Program-made: the position numbers and the translations under genes
Origin: Lichenostomus cassidix
Lineage: Eukaryota; Chordata; Aves; Passeriformes; Meliphagidae
Assembly (NCBI GenBank): GCA_008360975.2
Contig: CM039182.1
Location: 85,281,405-85,345,404 of the forward strand
DNA: 64,000 nucleotides
Direction of reading: 5' to 3'
The notes under the pieces: generated by a model
Told to the model about the DNA's origin: nothing
The model's input: only the letters and a program-made list of their open reading frames with translations
Databases searched by the model: none
Shown here: one piece after another, positions 13,501 through 27,050 of the stretch
How the letters are laid out: the number at the start of each line of letters is the position of its first letter
Numbering within the stretch: position 1 is the first letter of the stretch

Positions 13501-13542
13501 TAACTAACTAACTAATTAAATAAACAAATAAATAAATAAATA
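13501..13542. repeat. (AACT)n/(AAAT)n tetranucleotide repeat
   Basis: Short AACT units (taactaactaactaa) pass into AAAT/AAAC units (taaacaaataaataaataaa). This is an ordinary low-complexity microsatellite within the FHOD3 intron. Confidence 0.85.
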
Positions 13543-16400
13543 TCATCAACATAAACCCAGATTTTCAGCTTGTTTTATTTTGACAGTCAAATGCTAATTT
13601 TTAATTTTTCCTGGGGTGATGCACTAATATGCATTTACTATTTAAGATTATGGAGAACATCCTAAAGTTACAGTGAGGATTTCAGTTTTTATCTTTCACT
13701 GAATTTCAGCAACCCTTAATGTCTAAATGATGTTAAAAAATATATTTTGTTTTTTGGGTTCAGCATGAAGGACTCTGAAGCTGAACTACTCTTAACTTCT
13801 CTGCTATATGAATGATTTTTTATTTTTTTTTTAACATCCAAAAGTCATTTATTTTTCCCAAACAGGGATGGTAGATCTATTATTAAATGTCAGAATCCAC
13901 AGACCACAGTTATTCCTACTTTTTCCTGTTTTTCCAGTGCTCTTTATCCTGATGTGTCCCTTCCAACTCCGTATATTCTGTGAATCCAGAATAGATTCTT
14001 TTTTTCTTGAATTCAAGGAGGATGCAAACACACTTGATGCAAAATCAAAATGTATACTCATGTATCAAGAAAAGGTATTTAACGAAAAAGGAAATACTTT
14101 TGAACTACAAGAACATTACCACCTGGAAAAAAAAGTGATTATTTCACTCAATAATTAGATTTGTTATATATATTGTTTCTCTAAAATTAGAAAACTGTGT
14201 TTTCTAACTATGCATTTCTCAACTGATTTGTAGAAAAACTATTTTGGAGAATGATTTCCCCACAATGTTCTTGATTCTGCACAATTCCACCAGTTTTTGT
14301 TCGTTTTCTAAATTCTACATACTCCTGTCTTTACTGTCCCTTGCCTTTACTCCCACTACTGCCTACTCTAGGTAGGGCAAATTTGGCACCTCCTCTCTTT
14401 AGTCACAGGGAATTTTTAATCACTGATCTTGGCACACAGAGTAACTTTCTAGGCATGCAAAGTCCTTGTGAAAGTCCTTTTTACCATGACACATAGCCTT
14501 AGTTTTCCTGAACCCTTAATGTACTTTACATTAATCTTAGCTGAGAGATTCCATGGATATGTTTCCTCTTGCAAGCTTTAGGAGACACAAGATTCAAAAT
14601 TCTTGAAGAACAAGAAATTATTCAGGTATCTTTGAGTTAAAAACACCATATAACAAAGAGATATATGGGAGGGAGTACTCACCTGTTGGTGAAAATTCAT
14701 AGAGGAAATACATTGTCTTCATAAAACTGTGTGCTGGCATCTGTAGTGCCTTGGACTGACATGGGAGTTTGTAAACTTCTTATCTTTGCACAAAACTCTG
14801 TTAAAGCTTTTATCTAGCTACTGAAAAGAGAAATAACACTGCTAAAAGATAAAACATTGAGACTAATAAATAAAAATAATTTTTAGCTCCAAGGTGCGTA
14901 CACAGAGGTGAATTTTATCTTATGTATTTTGGGCTTTTATGATATATTTTCATCAAGATGTGGGGTATGATTGCATGCTTCCTCTTTATATGCTTATATA
15001 CTTTATAAAAAAGATAAATCACCTTTATCATGTGATAACTTTGTGTATCTATACGTGACTGTGTAATATTTTTCAAATTGTTTTAAAAAATTTGACCTGC
15101 TAAAATATGAAACAGATTATTTTTTCTCATAATTTCTACATTTCTCACAAACTGCTAGATCACCTTCCAATTCTAAATATCGCATTTGGTCAGATTGTAA
15201 GAATGATGTAAGTTATCTCTGGTGAAAGAAGGAAATTTATAATAAATAAACTATCTGGCTGAGAGAAACTCACAGTAAGTGAACTGTCACATTAAAAGGG
15301 GTTTGATTATTTTATTTCTCTTGGCAGTTTTCTAAGTGTTTGCCATGAATTCAAAAATCACTCTCAACAAATTTACTGTATGGATCCTGGCTTCCTGGGG
15401 CTGTGTTATTGGAATTTATATCTGTTACACTGTTGTGTATGAAAACATAAATTAAGATTGTTTAAAAGAAGGGACTCAGCAACTGTGATTTGTGTGCAGA
15501 GTAATTCCCTCCCATTAATATCCTAAATTGGTCTTGTGCCTACTTTACATGGCTAATTCATTTAGGGCTTAGTTCTCAGCAGCTTCTTGTTTGTCTGCAT
15601 GAGCCTTCTGTAAGAGGAGCAGCCAAATTTTAGATGTGGTGCTCTGTAGTCCTTTGGCATAGTAGTTATGAAGTTAAGGCCCAGCAAACCCCATCCTCTC
15701 CCTAGTGTCACATCCACCTGTGATATGGGATCATTCTGCTGCCTGGAGGAAAGGACTTATGGTGAAAAAATAGTGATTCACTTTAGCAAATATAAAGTCC
15801 CATGACATTTTCTCTTCTATTTGCTGTGTTTTCCATCACAGCGTGGGCATATTATCAACTAGTGCTCTTATCTTTAACACTTTACCATTTTAAATATAAT
15901 GAATTAATATTATGTTAAGATAATAAATATAATATTACGTTGCAATAAAACCAGTTTTAAAATTTTGCTGTACACACTTAAAATACTGAAGCTGGAATTA
16001 TGCTGAGGAGTAGAGATTGTGTTGTCTTGTTGATCCTGACACTGGGGCATTAAGAATGTTTGTTCATGTGATATGATGACATTTTAGTGTTGTGGAGAAT
16101 GTCTGCAAGCCTTCAAGGAACACAAATCAAAAGTCATTATTTTGCAGATTTTAATTTTCTCTAGTTGATTGAAGGGTTAAAGCCTCTTTTTTCTTGCTTT
16201 GCACTGATATATTTCATTCTGACTTTAAAACTCAGAATTCTAGTTTTGGTCTTCTGTATAACAACTTTCATATCAACTTGCTTACATCATGTGAAACATA
16301 AAATCAGTGTTGCAGGCATGCATTTGTGTTTATATTATGATATAATCTGTTTCTTTGTCTTTCAAAATTCTAAGCCACCTTTTCCTTTCTCCTGTGACAG

Positions 16401-16506
16401 GATGACAAGGACTTGGTTCATGAGTTTGTTGTTGCTGAAGGTCTGACTTGCTTAATCAAAGTGGGAGCAGAAGCCGACCAGAATTACCAGAACTACATCC
16501 TGAGAG
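16401..16506 (+). CDS. FHOD3: FHOD3 internal coding exon B (FH3 armadillo region)
   Basis: This 106-bp exon has an acceptor ending at 16400 (ctcctgtgacag) and a GTAAAG donor starting at 16507. Read from its first base it gives 35 codons. They start [20 protein letters not shown] and run through [15 protein letters not shown]. One extra base (g) is left to start an Ala codon completed in exon C. This is the highly conserved first part of the FH3 (diaphanous-inhibitory-like, armadillo-repeat) domain of FHOD formins. Exon A ends in phase 0 and this exon starts in phase 0, so the join is clean. In FHOD1 the equivalent stretch, as I recall it, differs clearly (GLSCLIRVGAAADHNYQ type), which favours FHOD3. 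A longer open frame over 16165-16446 reads through the acceptor in a different frame and is not a gene. Confidence 0.96.
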
Positions 16507-19500
16507 GTAAAGGAAATGCATCCAAAGGTTTTTTTTATTGCTTGGAAGCTCTCAGAGGTCTGCGGCAACTTGCTGTGTGAAGCGTCTGTGAATTTGCTTC
16601 TCAGTTTGGTCCTCATTCTTTCATGTTATGCAAGAAAATTAAGGGAAGATTAATACCACTGTGCAGAATGAATTGGAATATTTGCAATCTTAATAGTCTC
16701 CCCATTGTCCAACTTTTTCTTGTAGATTATACTGCAAATCTCTAATTCTAAGAGAGAAAAGGCATTCTAAAGCCTTTACTGGATATCTATGTCAGAGAGC
16801 ACAGAACAAAACTTCTTGGAGTGTGGTCATTTTTTACAAAGAAGCTGCTACAAGCAGGTTGGATGCAGCAGGAGTAGTTTTGTGAGCAGTGTTTCTCTCC
16901 TTTCTTGCAGTGATGGGTGGCTGTTGACCTCCCAAATATGAGGGTTTTCTCCATGCTGCTTGGACAGTTCAAAAGTACCAGGGAAGCAGAGAGGGGCAGC
17001 ACCCAGCCTGCTCCATCACCCTCTTGGGAGATGTGTGTTCATATCACCTCTTTCCATTGTGGTGCAGCAGAATGCAGCATCATCACTATCTATGGATATC
17101 TTGCAGTATCTATGGAATAAACAGGAGAAAGTCATACCTTAAGGGGTCAGATGGCTGGTAACAATTTTTAGCTATCTGACATTTTGGAGTTAAACAGGTA
17201 ATGAGAGGTTTATATTCTGTTCTTTTCACTTAAAAGATAACTGGCAAAGATAGGTTTTGGAGAGTGATTTGGAAAAGGTGTGCTAGGTGGTTAGAAAGCT
17301 GATTTAGTCTATTGTGACCCAAATGGATGTGTGTGTTTTTCATCTAGCCAGGAAACCTAGGCTGTATATTCAGAGTGTTTCTTCAGTATTATGAGGGGAG
17401 AACAGTCACTCCAAGGGATCTTTGCTGCTGGATGATGTCATAGTACATAGAGACTGCTTATGAATGCATAGTTGTGGTAGATTGGTCATTTGAGTTTTCT
17501 TAGACTGACATATATAGCTGTATTTAAAAATGTCACTTTGATGTATTTAACTCCTAAAACTCAAACTATACATGAGGAGCAGGTAAAAAAAAATAAGTAG
17601 GATTTCATAAGAACCAGAAATGCTAAATGATAGAAAGCAAGGATTCAAATAGGAAGTGTGGGTTCATGCAAAGGTGTTGAAGATAAGACCAGCTTTTGGA
17701 GGTGTAAAAGAAACAAACCAGTACTACAGAAATTAGTTCTGTAACTAATTAATGTCAGTAGCTGTGCAGTCACATAAAAGTACTTGAATAGTAGACAACG
17801 ACACAGAAACGTGTGCAATAAAAAGCTTCTGAAAGAAAACTGTCCATAGATGCTCTCAGAAAATTCAGACTGGAAGCAAAAGTGCTGTATGGGACAGTCT
17901 GGCCTTCAGTCTAGGAGCCTTTCCCTTCTCCTTCCCTTCCCATATCCCAACGCATCCAGCATTCAAAGAGATATAATGGTCTTTTTCTTGTTGTGACTCC
18001 CAAGAGTTTGGTTTCCATGATGTAAAATTAGAAATTTTCAAGTGAATTCAATGAATGATAACCCTGAGCCTTAGTGTCAATGTCCACAGCATCATACAAA
18101 TGAAACTGCAAACTCATCTTGCTGCATTGGTATTAACAAGTGATCACAGCTTGTTCAAAATGAATATAACAAACAAAACAATAACAAAACTAACTATGTA
18201 GAAGTATGCCATAAAGCTAAAAACATTACTTTAGGAAGATGCTTTTAGGGATTGGTACCTTCTGAAATCAGGTGGTTTTTTTGTCCTACATTGCTGCTGT
18301 GTGAAGCTGAAGTTTCTCTCTGGGTAGTGTATCCTAGCATCTTTTGCAATAATAAAATTTTTCTGTGTGATGTGGGCTTCATTTCAGAACCTAAATTGGT
18401 CTTGATTGTCTTTCAAGAAGTTCAAAGCTTGTTACAACTCCAAAATTATGTCAGCTGGTTTGCAGTTCCAGGAGCCAGCATGTACTTTTTGAAGAGATCT
18501 GCGCATGCAATGAGATAAAGATAGGTTTGGGAGTACAGTATAGCCAAATAATCTTATCTGAATATGTTGAGGAGGGTGCTGACAAGAAGCATTAAATACG
18601 TCATATAAGAGTGTTTCTGGTATATTTTTGGAAGATCATAGTGATTGGTTAGGGTTTTTTTGTGGCAGTGGTGTGTACTTATTGCAGTGCTGCATTTTAC
18701 TAAACCTGGAGTACTGGTAAAGAGACCCAGTACCAAAGAACTAAATTTTATTGAAGGCATATCACACTTAGCACAGAGCTGGTCCTGTTAGCTCTAAGCT
18801 TAGTGTGCCAAATAGTGGAGATTTGAGAAGTAAAAAGTAGTCTTTTTTTAGAGATTTTGTGCCTTCCTGCTGTGGTGTCCTTTTTCTGCAGATACTTTTG
18901 GAGTGGAATATATTCTCCTTATTTCCATTGAATTTATCCTAAATCATAAATGGATGGGATTTCTCCTAAGTTCCATATTCTGGCTGCCGTTTCTCTAGCA
19001 CTTTTGGTGTCATTCACTCTTTTCCTCTGGCAATTCTAACTCAGGTTGTAGGGCTTGTGACATAAGTGGCAGCCATAGGCATGGCATTGCCTCCTTTGCT
19101 TTGAGGACTCACCCACATGTGGCTGTCCATTATCTTGACTGAGCAATTTCCCAGCGTTTCACATGAACTTGTTTGCCTGTACTCATCAAGAAATAGCTTT
19201 GTACCTTGGAGGGAAAATAAGCTGGAAATACATGTATAGTTTAGGGCTGTAGGTGCTTCAGTGAGTCCCAGGTACAAGTTATTTCTTGAGGACATTACTT
19301 TCCTTTTTCCAAAAGTCTGCATTGTTTCACTCTAATGTTTCCTGGTTGTAAATTTGTGCTTAGGGTCTTTGATTTGGTTGAACCCAGACCAAGCTGCCAA
19401 AAAATTATTAAATATGAGTCATGAAAATTTTAGTTACTTTAATTGGTGAGTGAAGAAAAGGTAAGTGGGGCTTTTACATACACCACTGAGAAATCCAGAC

Positions 19501-20860
19501 AGTTTATTTTTGAGTGCTAAGGAATGATTGTTTATTTCTGCTCAGGTCCCCTGAAGTAGAGCTGTTTGATGGTGCCATTACCAAAGTGTTCCCTTTTGTC
19601 AGCATATAGCTGATAGACTGGAAACCAACAGTAGAAGCCAAGACTTCTCTGGAGGCTTACTCTTCTAAAAGACTAACTTAGAAAACAGCTTTTGATCCTC
19701 CCTATTTAACAGTTCTTAAAACCAAATTTATTCTCTAATGTTCCTTTTAATTATTATGGACTTCTAAAGAAACCGTGTTTTAAGGGACTTTTCCCCCCAG
19801 GGAAGCAAGCTTATTTTCCTTCTGTTATTTCCTCCCTCTTCCTTTTTTTCCACAAGGATCCATAAGGATGAGGAACTTCACTGATAGCACTGAAGCTAGA
19901 ATTTTCTGTCCCAGTTACAAGATTGCAGTATCATGGATGATACCTAAATATTCAAAAACAAATAGGAATGAGTTAAAGGTAGTGGAAATGTCCATGGGTG
20001 ATGAGGATTAATATAACTCTTATTGTAATTTTAAAGATTTTTTGGATGTGATATTGATGTCATCTGTTGCTTGCACAGAATGAGAAAGCAACTCATGAAA
20101 TGCCGTGGTAGACTTAATGTTTTCTGATAATTTAGCCAGTGCTGTTGAAAAGGTGAGGGAAAAAAAAAAAAAGCAGCTTGTGTAGACAAAGGCTTAATTA
20201 TTTTTAAAATATATTGAATAAGTAAGCTATGAGGGTTCAGGCATGACTTTGCTGCCACTGTGATGTGAGGAGTTCTGCCTGATGGGATCCTGTGCTGTCT
20301 GTCCCTCAGATCAAACAGGAAGGTTGTCAAAAGGTCATTAAGCCTCATTTGTAGAGTGTAATTGTGTACTTGGGTCCCTATTTGCCTGCTTATGGAGTCA
20401 GATAAGTATTTAGTGGTGTCCATAATTAGATGAAAGCTAGATACTGTTTTTGTGGTCTGAAAGCACCAGCCATGTGTCCAGGCAGAGCAGTCAAAGGCCC
20501 TGACCTTGCTACAAGGTCTAAGGAACTAAGGCTGAGGAAAAAATAGGACAGCAGTCAGTGCTCATACTAGGCTATGCTTGAGTCAAATTCAGATTTTGGA
20601 TGCAGCTCTCTGATCAAGTGAGAGCCGTGTGCTTATATGGAGAATAAGAATTTGAGTTTCAAGTCTGGATGAGAGATGGTTTCAATTTTGCTTGGTGGTT
20701 TTGAATTTCTAGTGTTGGGGGTTATTTAAAGAAGAAATAAACAAAAACAGGTGCTTGGAGAAGCCTAGGAGTTATGATTCAAGGTAATATTTGTGCTTTA
20801 AGTTAACCCTTCTCCCATAAAACCCCAAACCCTAACTATAATCTAAAATTAAAGATGAGT

Positions 20861-20998
20861 AGAATCATAGAAACATTTAGGTTGGAAAAGGCCCTTAATA
20901 TCATCAAGTTCAACCATTAATCTAACACTGCCAAATACACCATGAAACCATGACCCTAAGCACCATGTCTGCACATCCTTTAAATATCTCCAAGGACA
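20861..20998 (-). mobile_element. CR1 LINE 3' end fragment
   Basis: On the plus strand the copy begins agaatcatagaaacatttag and continues with ggttggaaaaggcccttaat, then the atcatcaagttcaaccatta and ctaacactgcca motifs. This is the antisense view of a CR1 subfamily 3' untranslated end, so the element lies on the minus strand. The tcatag at the start is what remains of the terminal octamer repeat. It is 5'-truncated after about 140 bp, as is usual for CR1. The mutation load suggests an old copy. Confidence 0.88.
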
Positions 20999-23900
20999 GT
21001 ATAGTGAAAACTTCAATAATCTATACTTAATTCAATAAACTGGGCAGAACACTAGGTTGCAGTAGAACCAGTAGACCATTTTCCTGTCACAGGCTTGCTG
21101 CACTTCTTATAAAGTGCTACAGTCTGTTGTGTTTCCACAGATATTGGTGGAAGCTCAGAAGATGAAGGTAATGGTCCTGGATTAGGGATCTGACATACTC
21201 TGAGGGATAATGACGTACCATTTAAGAAGATTAAAAGTTGATAGGTTCCTACACAAAGTCAACAGCATCTTCAGCCTGATAGAACATCATCTTTATTATA
21301 ATGCCCTACATTTTTTCCCCTATAAAAGTAAGTGTAGTTTGTTTGGAATTGCATTTGTACAAGCATGCTTTTATCTTCATGCAGATGGAATGAGTATATA
21401 ATAATGCACTTACTTTATTTTTTCTCCTGGTTTTGCAAGACCTTTCAGGACTTCTAAGTAATTTTATGAGGGACTTTCACCAGAAAAGTCCTATATGAGT
21501 CCTAAAATGTAAATAAGAAAGAACTGAGTGTCTTAAAACACTAAAATCACATGTGAAACATAACTCCAAGGCACATTTTGATCTAGCTTACGTGCTTGAA
21601 TTATGAAGGATCCATTAAAACAGTTTTCTTCAAGCCTGATAGCTGCAATTTGCACAGATGTGAACTGCCAGTGATGGAGAAGTTCCCAAGAGGAGCAGTG
21701 ACTTCCCAAAGTAGAGCAATGAGAACTGAGGAGCCTGAAACTTTCCAGCTCCCCACTGAGGCATGAGAATGGAGCAATATTTTGAGTCCTCACCTGCCTA
21801 GCTGGTAAATGGGAGCCAACCTTTGCAAAGGGATGGATGGGGAGAAAGGTTGTAGCTGTATCTGGGTAGTTACCCATTTAGTAACCTCAGCTTCCCACTG
21901 CAGCAAGGTAATTCTAACTCTGTATTTTGCATGTGCTTTTAATTGTACAGTAGTGTAGTTGACAATAATAAAAAATGGAAAAAAAATTACCAGAAGAGCT
22001 ACTGGTTGTAAAGCAGAAAGTGACTTTGCTGTTGAAATTAGGAGACACTGAGCTGTTTGACAGAGTGGTTGGACATGCATAGGAGCCACCAGAGTCAGTC
22101 AGAGCTACAGATGAATGCCCAGGCAGGGATAAGGTTTCCCAAACTAACAGGCAAACAGCTCAAAAACTGACATGTACCAAAGCCACCAACAGTTGCACCT
22201 ATTTATAAAGGCAGAGGCACGCGATCCCACCTGCATGCCAAGTTTGGAGCCAAGGGCTGTGCTGGGTATTCTGGGAAATCAGATTAAATTCCTGAAACGA
22301 CTCAGTGCTGGATGGCGAGACCATCTGGTTACTGTCTGTCACCAGGACACTGTGTGTACCCAAAGATGTCAAGGAGCTAGAGGAAGTTGAAGGTGAGGGT
22401 GAGGTTTTGCAAGCAGGCAGTGGAAGCTGCTGCTGATAACCCTTTCATTCTGAAAGCCAGACATGAAGTTATCAGTGAGCTGGTGGCATTTCTCTATTGA
22501 GCCAACTGCTACTAGGAATGCTTGGGGTTTGTAAGTGTGCTCTCTGTAATGGGGGGATGATCCACTTCCAGGAATTGGCTGGCTGTTTTTATCAAAAAGA
22601 CCCCTTGTCATTTACAAGGACATGAATGTTTCCAGTGCTCTTGAACTTTCCTCCCTCAAACTGATAAATTATGTGGCTTTGGCCTTTTGCATTAAAGGTT
22701 GGGTATTACAAAGCATTTAGCATAGAGAAGCAGGTTCTTCTGCAGTAAATGTATTTATGGGAAGGAGGGTTTGCGTAAATAACAAAAAAATTGAAATAAA
22801 GTCTATGAGAGGCTATTTCCATCCTAAATAGATGTGTCTTGCTGGTTGGTACTGCAGCAGTAAAACAGATGGTAGTAGTGTAAGTTTAGTAGTGAAAAGG
22901 GAGCTAATACTGAATACTGTGCATACCTTTGCTATATTCCTGCTTTATTGTGAACTGGAGAACTGTTCAAAGTTTCCCTGTTGTAGGTTAAGTATCCCAG
23001 TCCCAAGTAAATAGGAATAGACAGCACTTGATTGGGCTTACCTTTGTATTTCTTTCTTTCTTGAAGTCAGGTATAAAAATTTCCCTGACTTTCTTAACCT
23101 TTAGTGTGCAGGTATCCATATGCAACTGTATATGTTTCTACATAGTCACATTGTCTTCTTATGTGCAATACTTTAAAATATGTAAACTTATCACTTGATC
23201 TCAAAGTAGCTGCAGAAACAGCCTGAGCTTTGAAAAGAAATTGGGTGCTTGATTACTTGGGAGTGTTGCTTCTCAGAGAGACTTGCTGGAACAGTCTCCT
23301 GGTAAATTCAGTTCTGTGACCTTTCTGTCAACTCCTTCAGAAGGCTTATCAGAGTTGGACACTTGTCCTGTGGGGATTTCAAAGTTCATATCCTTCAGTT
23401 TTCTGCTGGACATCAGACCACAGTTCCCATGAAACCATACCAACAGATGGCAACTCCACCTGGAAGCTCTTATGCCCACATAGTACAGGGCAGCTACACG
23501 TGGAGATACAAACTAGCTTCCCTACCAACACTACAAAAAAACCTGCAAAACAAACCCACCAAACCAAGGCACAGTTGTGTTAGCAAGTTAGTGGCAGATT
23601 AGTGTAGCTATGCTAACAAGACCTGTTACTGAGCTGTGGTAGAGCCTGGCAGGGATGCAGCCATGCCATCTCCCCTTGTGGACTACACTGCCAGTTTCCC
23701 ATCAGAATACTTTATAGGTACCATTTCTTGTCGTTCAGATCAAAAGTAACAGTCCCAGAAAAATCAGGCCTATACCTGATAGCTCAGTACCTCTTTCTGC
23801 TACATGAGCAGAAACCTCAAGATGTGTGTCTTCCCGGAAAGCCATGGAATGAAAAAATATAAATGGATTTGGCATCCTGATTCATGAACCCTTTAGAGTA

Positions 23901-26900
23901 GAAATAATGAGGTTACAATGCTCTTTGTTATACCAGAAAAAAGGCACATTATACTATCTCCATGATTAATAATATAAATACTAAACCTCCTTGTCTTAGT
24001 AGGTGAATCCTCTTTCACTTCTGAAAATAACTCTTTAAGACTAAATGTGTTTGTTTACATGTACAAGGCTAGCTGGGAGAGCTTGGCATTGGAAGCCATG
24101 CAGTTTAAAAAGAGAGAAAACATCCTCTTTGCTTTCCACTCCACACTTTCAGCATTTCCTTTCTCCATTTGTCATCTGCATATTTTAAAATTAAATTTAT
24201 TAAACTTGCCCTATGCAGGCTTTACACTGAGCTCCCTACTGAACACAACCTTAGGCATTCTATTAATTGTTGGAGCAAGCACTGCCCTCTCCTTTGTCCT
24301 CTTCCTCCCTCCCTTCTCCCTGGACATGACTGTGATGTGTGATCCATCTGGAAGCAGAGCCAGATGGTCCTCACACAGAGTGTACTGTACAAGCCCTCCC
24401 AGTCTGGGATGGGAATTGGCATTGAAGCAAATTTGGGTTCAAAAGTTTAACCACCCTATAGTAATTTACACAGTCACAAAAAAACTGAGCTGTTCCTTGC
24501 TCTGTGCATTATATGAGATGGTCTTTGATGTTGGGACTGCTCATGAGGAGGATATAGGGTCTACATGGAATTCAGTAATAACACAACCATAAAATTATGG
24601 ATTTCCCTTGTTTTTAAAGCTGACAGAGGCTGGGAGCCTTTGAGTTGCTTTCTGTCTCTCTGGAAATGAATCTTCAGGTTCTGAGTAATTTTTTTTTATG
24701 CTTTGTGAAATTCCCATGAAATGTGACACCTCAGGCTATGTGGACTCGGTGTAAAATGAGGAACTGAACATGAAAAATGCTCATCCTTAACTACTAAGCA
24801 AAGAGTAAGTACTTGGGAAGTACTCCCAGGGGCCTTTAAAGCCATTATGGATGTTTTATGCTTTAACTACTCAAACTTCATGAACAAGCCTTGATAACAA
24901 TGTACCTATTCCATCTGGTATATCCTGAGTCTATTACAGAGTATTTCTGCCTTTTTGTAGTAATCTTGAAGCCTGAGAATGTCTTATTAGAGAAGGAAAA
25001 AATGCGTAGAAAAGTAATGACATTCATAAGCCACCACAGACATGAATAATTGCGCAAAGCATGCGGCTGCTGGTAATTTTACTATAAATTACTTGCATTG
25101 AATACATGCACATAAAACATGTTAAAATAAGATTGGGAAATAGAGTTTGATTATTCTCATTTCAATATTAGATGCTTCCACAGCTATTTCTGATGGTATT
25201 TGCCAGGGTGCCTCACCGAGCATTCCATCCTGATACAGAATCAGGGAAAATTAAAGACTTTAAAGGAGAATTGGAGGTGGTAGGGTAAAATGTGTGAGAT
25301 AATTGGGAGGTGCTGGCTACTGTTCCATGAAGGTGATTAATGTGTAATGTGAGGACGTGACAAAAATTAGGTTCTTCAAATATCTTCAGAGTTAATTTAC
25401 ATATCCAGATGCATTATTTTAAGTCACATATTAGCTCTGTTTGTCTGGAATCCTTGCAAATGTGCATGCATATGGATTTCTATCAATCATGTTCTCAGAG
25501 GCGCAATCAGAAAACTGGAGCAGTGAACTGTAAACTCTTAAAATACTTACTTTCATTACCGTAAGGCAGTGACCTGCTTTTAAGTCTCTGATCAGTACTG
25601 CATCAAATGCTAAGAAATTGTGGATGATTGAACAACTTAAAAGCTAAGCCATAGGACTTGCATGTATTAGCACAGTATTAATTATTAACTGATCATAAAT
25701 GCTGTGTTCATACATATGTGTCTAAGAAAAACTGTAGGATAGTCATAGGCTGATGACAGTGAGGGATAATCTTAGTGAACACTTGGGAATATTAGTGTTT
25801 CTGTTTCTGCTGTGGAAGGTTTCTGCTTGCCTGTTCTTCTGTGCAGCCCTAAGGAACACCACTGGAGCAGTGTGTGCCCCTCAGGAAAGCAGAAGTACCA
25901 AATGGATGCTCGTGTATATAGGTTGAATGAGATGAGGGAAACTCTTTTTGCTGCTTTGTAATGAAGTGTAAGGACCAGCTAACCTTCTCCCAGTGCTACA
26001 TCCTACCCTCCTCCTCTGCCCTCTCCACCTCCTCCTGTACACAGAACTGGAGACACTGATGGTGGTGTTGGAGTGATGAGATGGAATGGGGGATGGCATC
26101 CCCCCACTCCCCACGTGTGTGTGGAGGTTGTCCCTGGATGCACAGGCAGGGGCTGAGCAGACTTGGTAAGGCAACAAATTCAAGGTGTCACATAAAGGCA
26201 GACAGGATATTGTGTCTTCCCTTTGCAAGTCAGAGAGAAAAGAGTTGTACTTGAGGCTCCCTGCCTGCAGTGAGGGGAAGCAGAGGTTTATCCCACTCCT
26301 ACAGGTTTACAAAAAGCAGGGTTTGATACACAATTTATTAATTGTAACATGATTTCTTTCTCTCTGTATTGTCAGACAATAAAGATTTTTTTTTTTCTGT
26401 TTCCAGTGTGTGAGGCATTTGCAGCTTTTTCCATTTAAATTCTTGGCACTAAAGGTTGTGCTGTCAAGCCAGGAGAGAATACTGTGCCTACCTCCTGCAT
26501 GTGAGCAATACAGGATCACTGGCCTGCACTAGCTGCTAAAAATACAGTACCTCTGTTGTTTAGGGTGTGTTTTTAAATAATTTATCACTTTGAAGTTTCT
26601 TCCCAGACAATTCAGAAGAGAGTTTAGTGATGTAGGGGCTATGCAAAATAAGCCTTTTTTTTTTCCTTTACCTCTTTAATTTGTTTATAGTAGGAAAACA
26701 AATATTCTTCTGTCCTATGACCTTATAAGTGCTTTGGGTTCCCTGAAGCGAAGAAACACTAAAAATACTGTTGTGTGCTGTGAGGAGTGCCACCAAATGG
26801 CTCTGCTGTTACAGCACGTTGGCTTGAGTCACTGAAGTGCTACTCAGGATATGCTCTGTCTATTGTGTGCTTTAAGTAGATTTATTTAAATGACAGGTGG

Positions 26901-27023
26901 GCTCTTAAAGAACTTCTGCTGATACTGGGCAATGTCCTGTTTCCTCTTACTTACCCTTCCTCCTCCTATATGTTATCACCAGCCTAGACAAGACTCCCAA
27001 ATTCCTCGTGCCTTCTCTGTCCT

Positions 27024-27050
27024 GCCCCCCTCCCTCCCCCCCCGCCGCCC
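27024..27050. repeat. C-rich low-complexity run
   Basis: The run reads gcccccctccctccccccccgccgccc. On the minus strand it gives several G runs and so has quadruplex-forming potential. It sits in otherwise AT-rich intron sequence. No gene or promoter signature accompanies it. Confidence 0.75.

Larger units (their letters stand above)
2072..16400 (+). other. FHOD3: FHOD3 intron between exons A and B (14,329 bp)
   Basis: The intron opens with GTGAGC and closes with a pyrimidine-rich acceptor (cctttctcctgtgacag, ending at 16400). Contents I can name are: a 14-bp inverted repeat at 5975-6092; a minus-strand CR1 LINE fragment at about 7820-8435; a degenerate TG-rich stretch near 9328-9375; a poly-A/poly-G tract at 10618-10646; and an AACT/AAAT repeat at 13501-13542. 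The remainder (2072-5974, 6093-7819, 8436-10617, 10647-13500, 13543-16400) is AT-rich unique-looking sequence. Its short open frames on both strands match no family I recognise. No alternative exon could be supported. Confidence 0.85.

Noticed and set aside
16165..16446. 93-codon plus-strand frame overlapping the start of FHOD3 exon B
   Set aside because: It runs through the splice acceptor and reads the exon in the wrong frame. The conserved FHOD3 frame starts at 16401.
20031..20423. 130-codon minus-strand open frame
   Set aside because: No recognised family. It includes a run of Phe from a poly-A tract, typical of chance translation.
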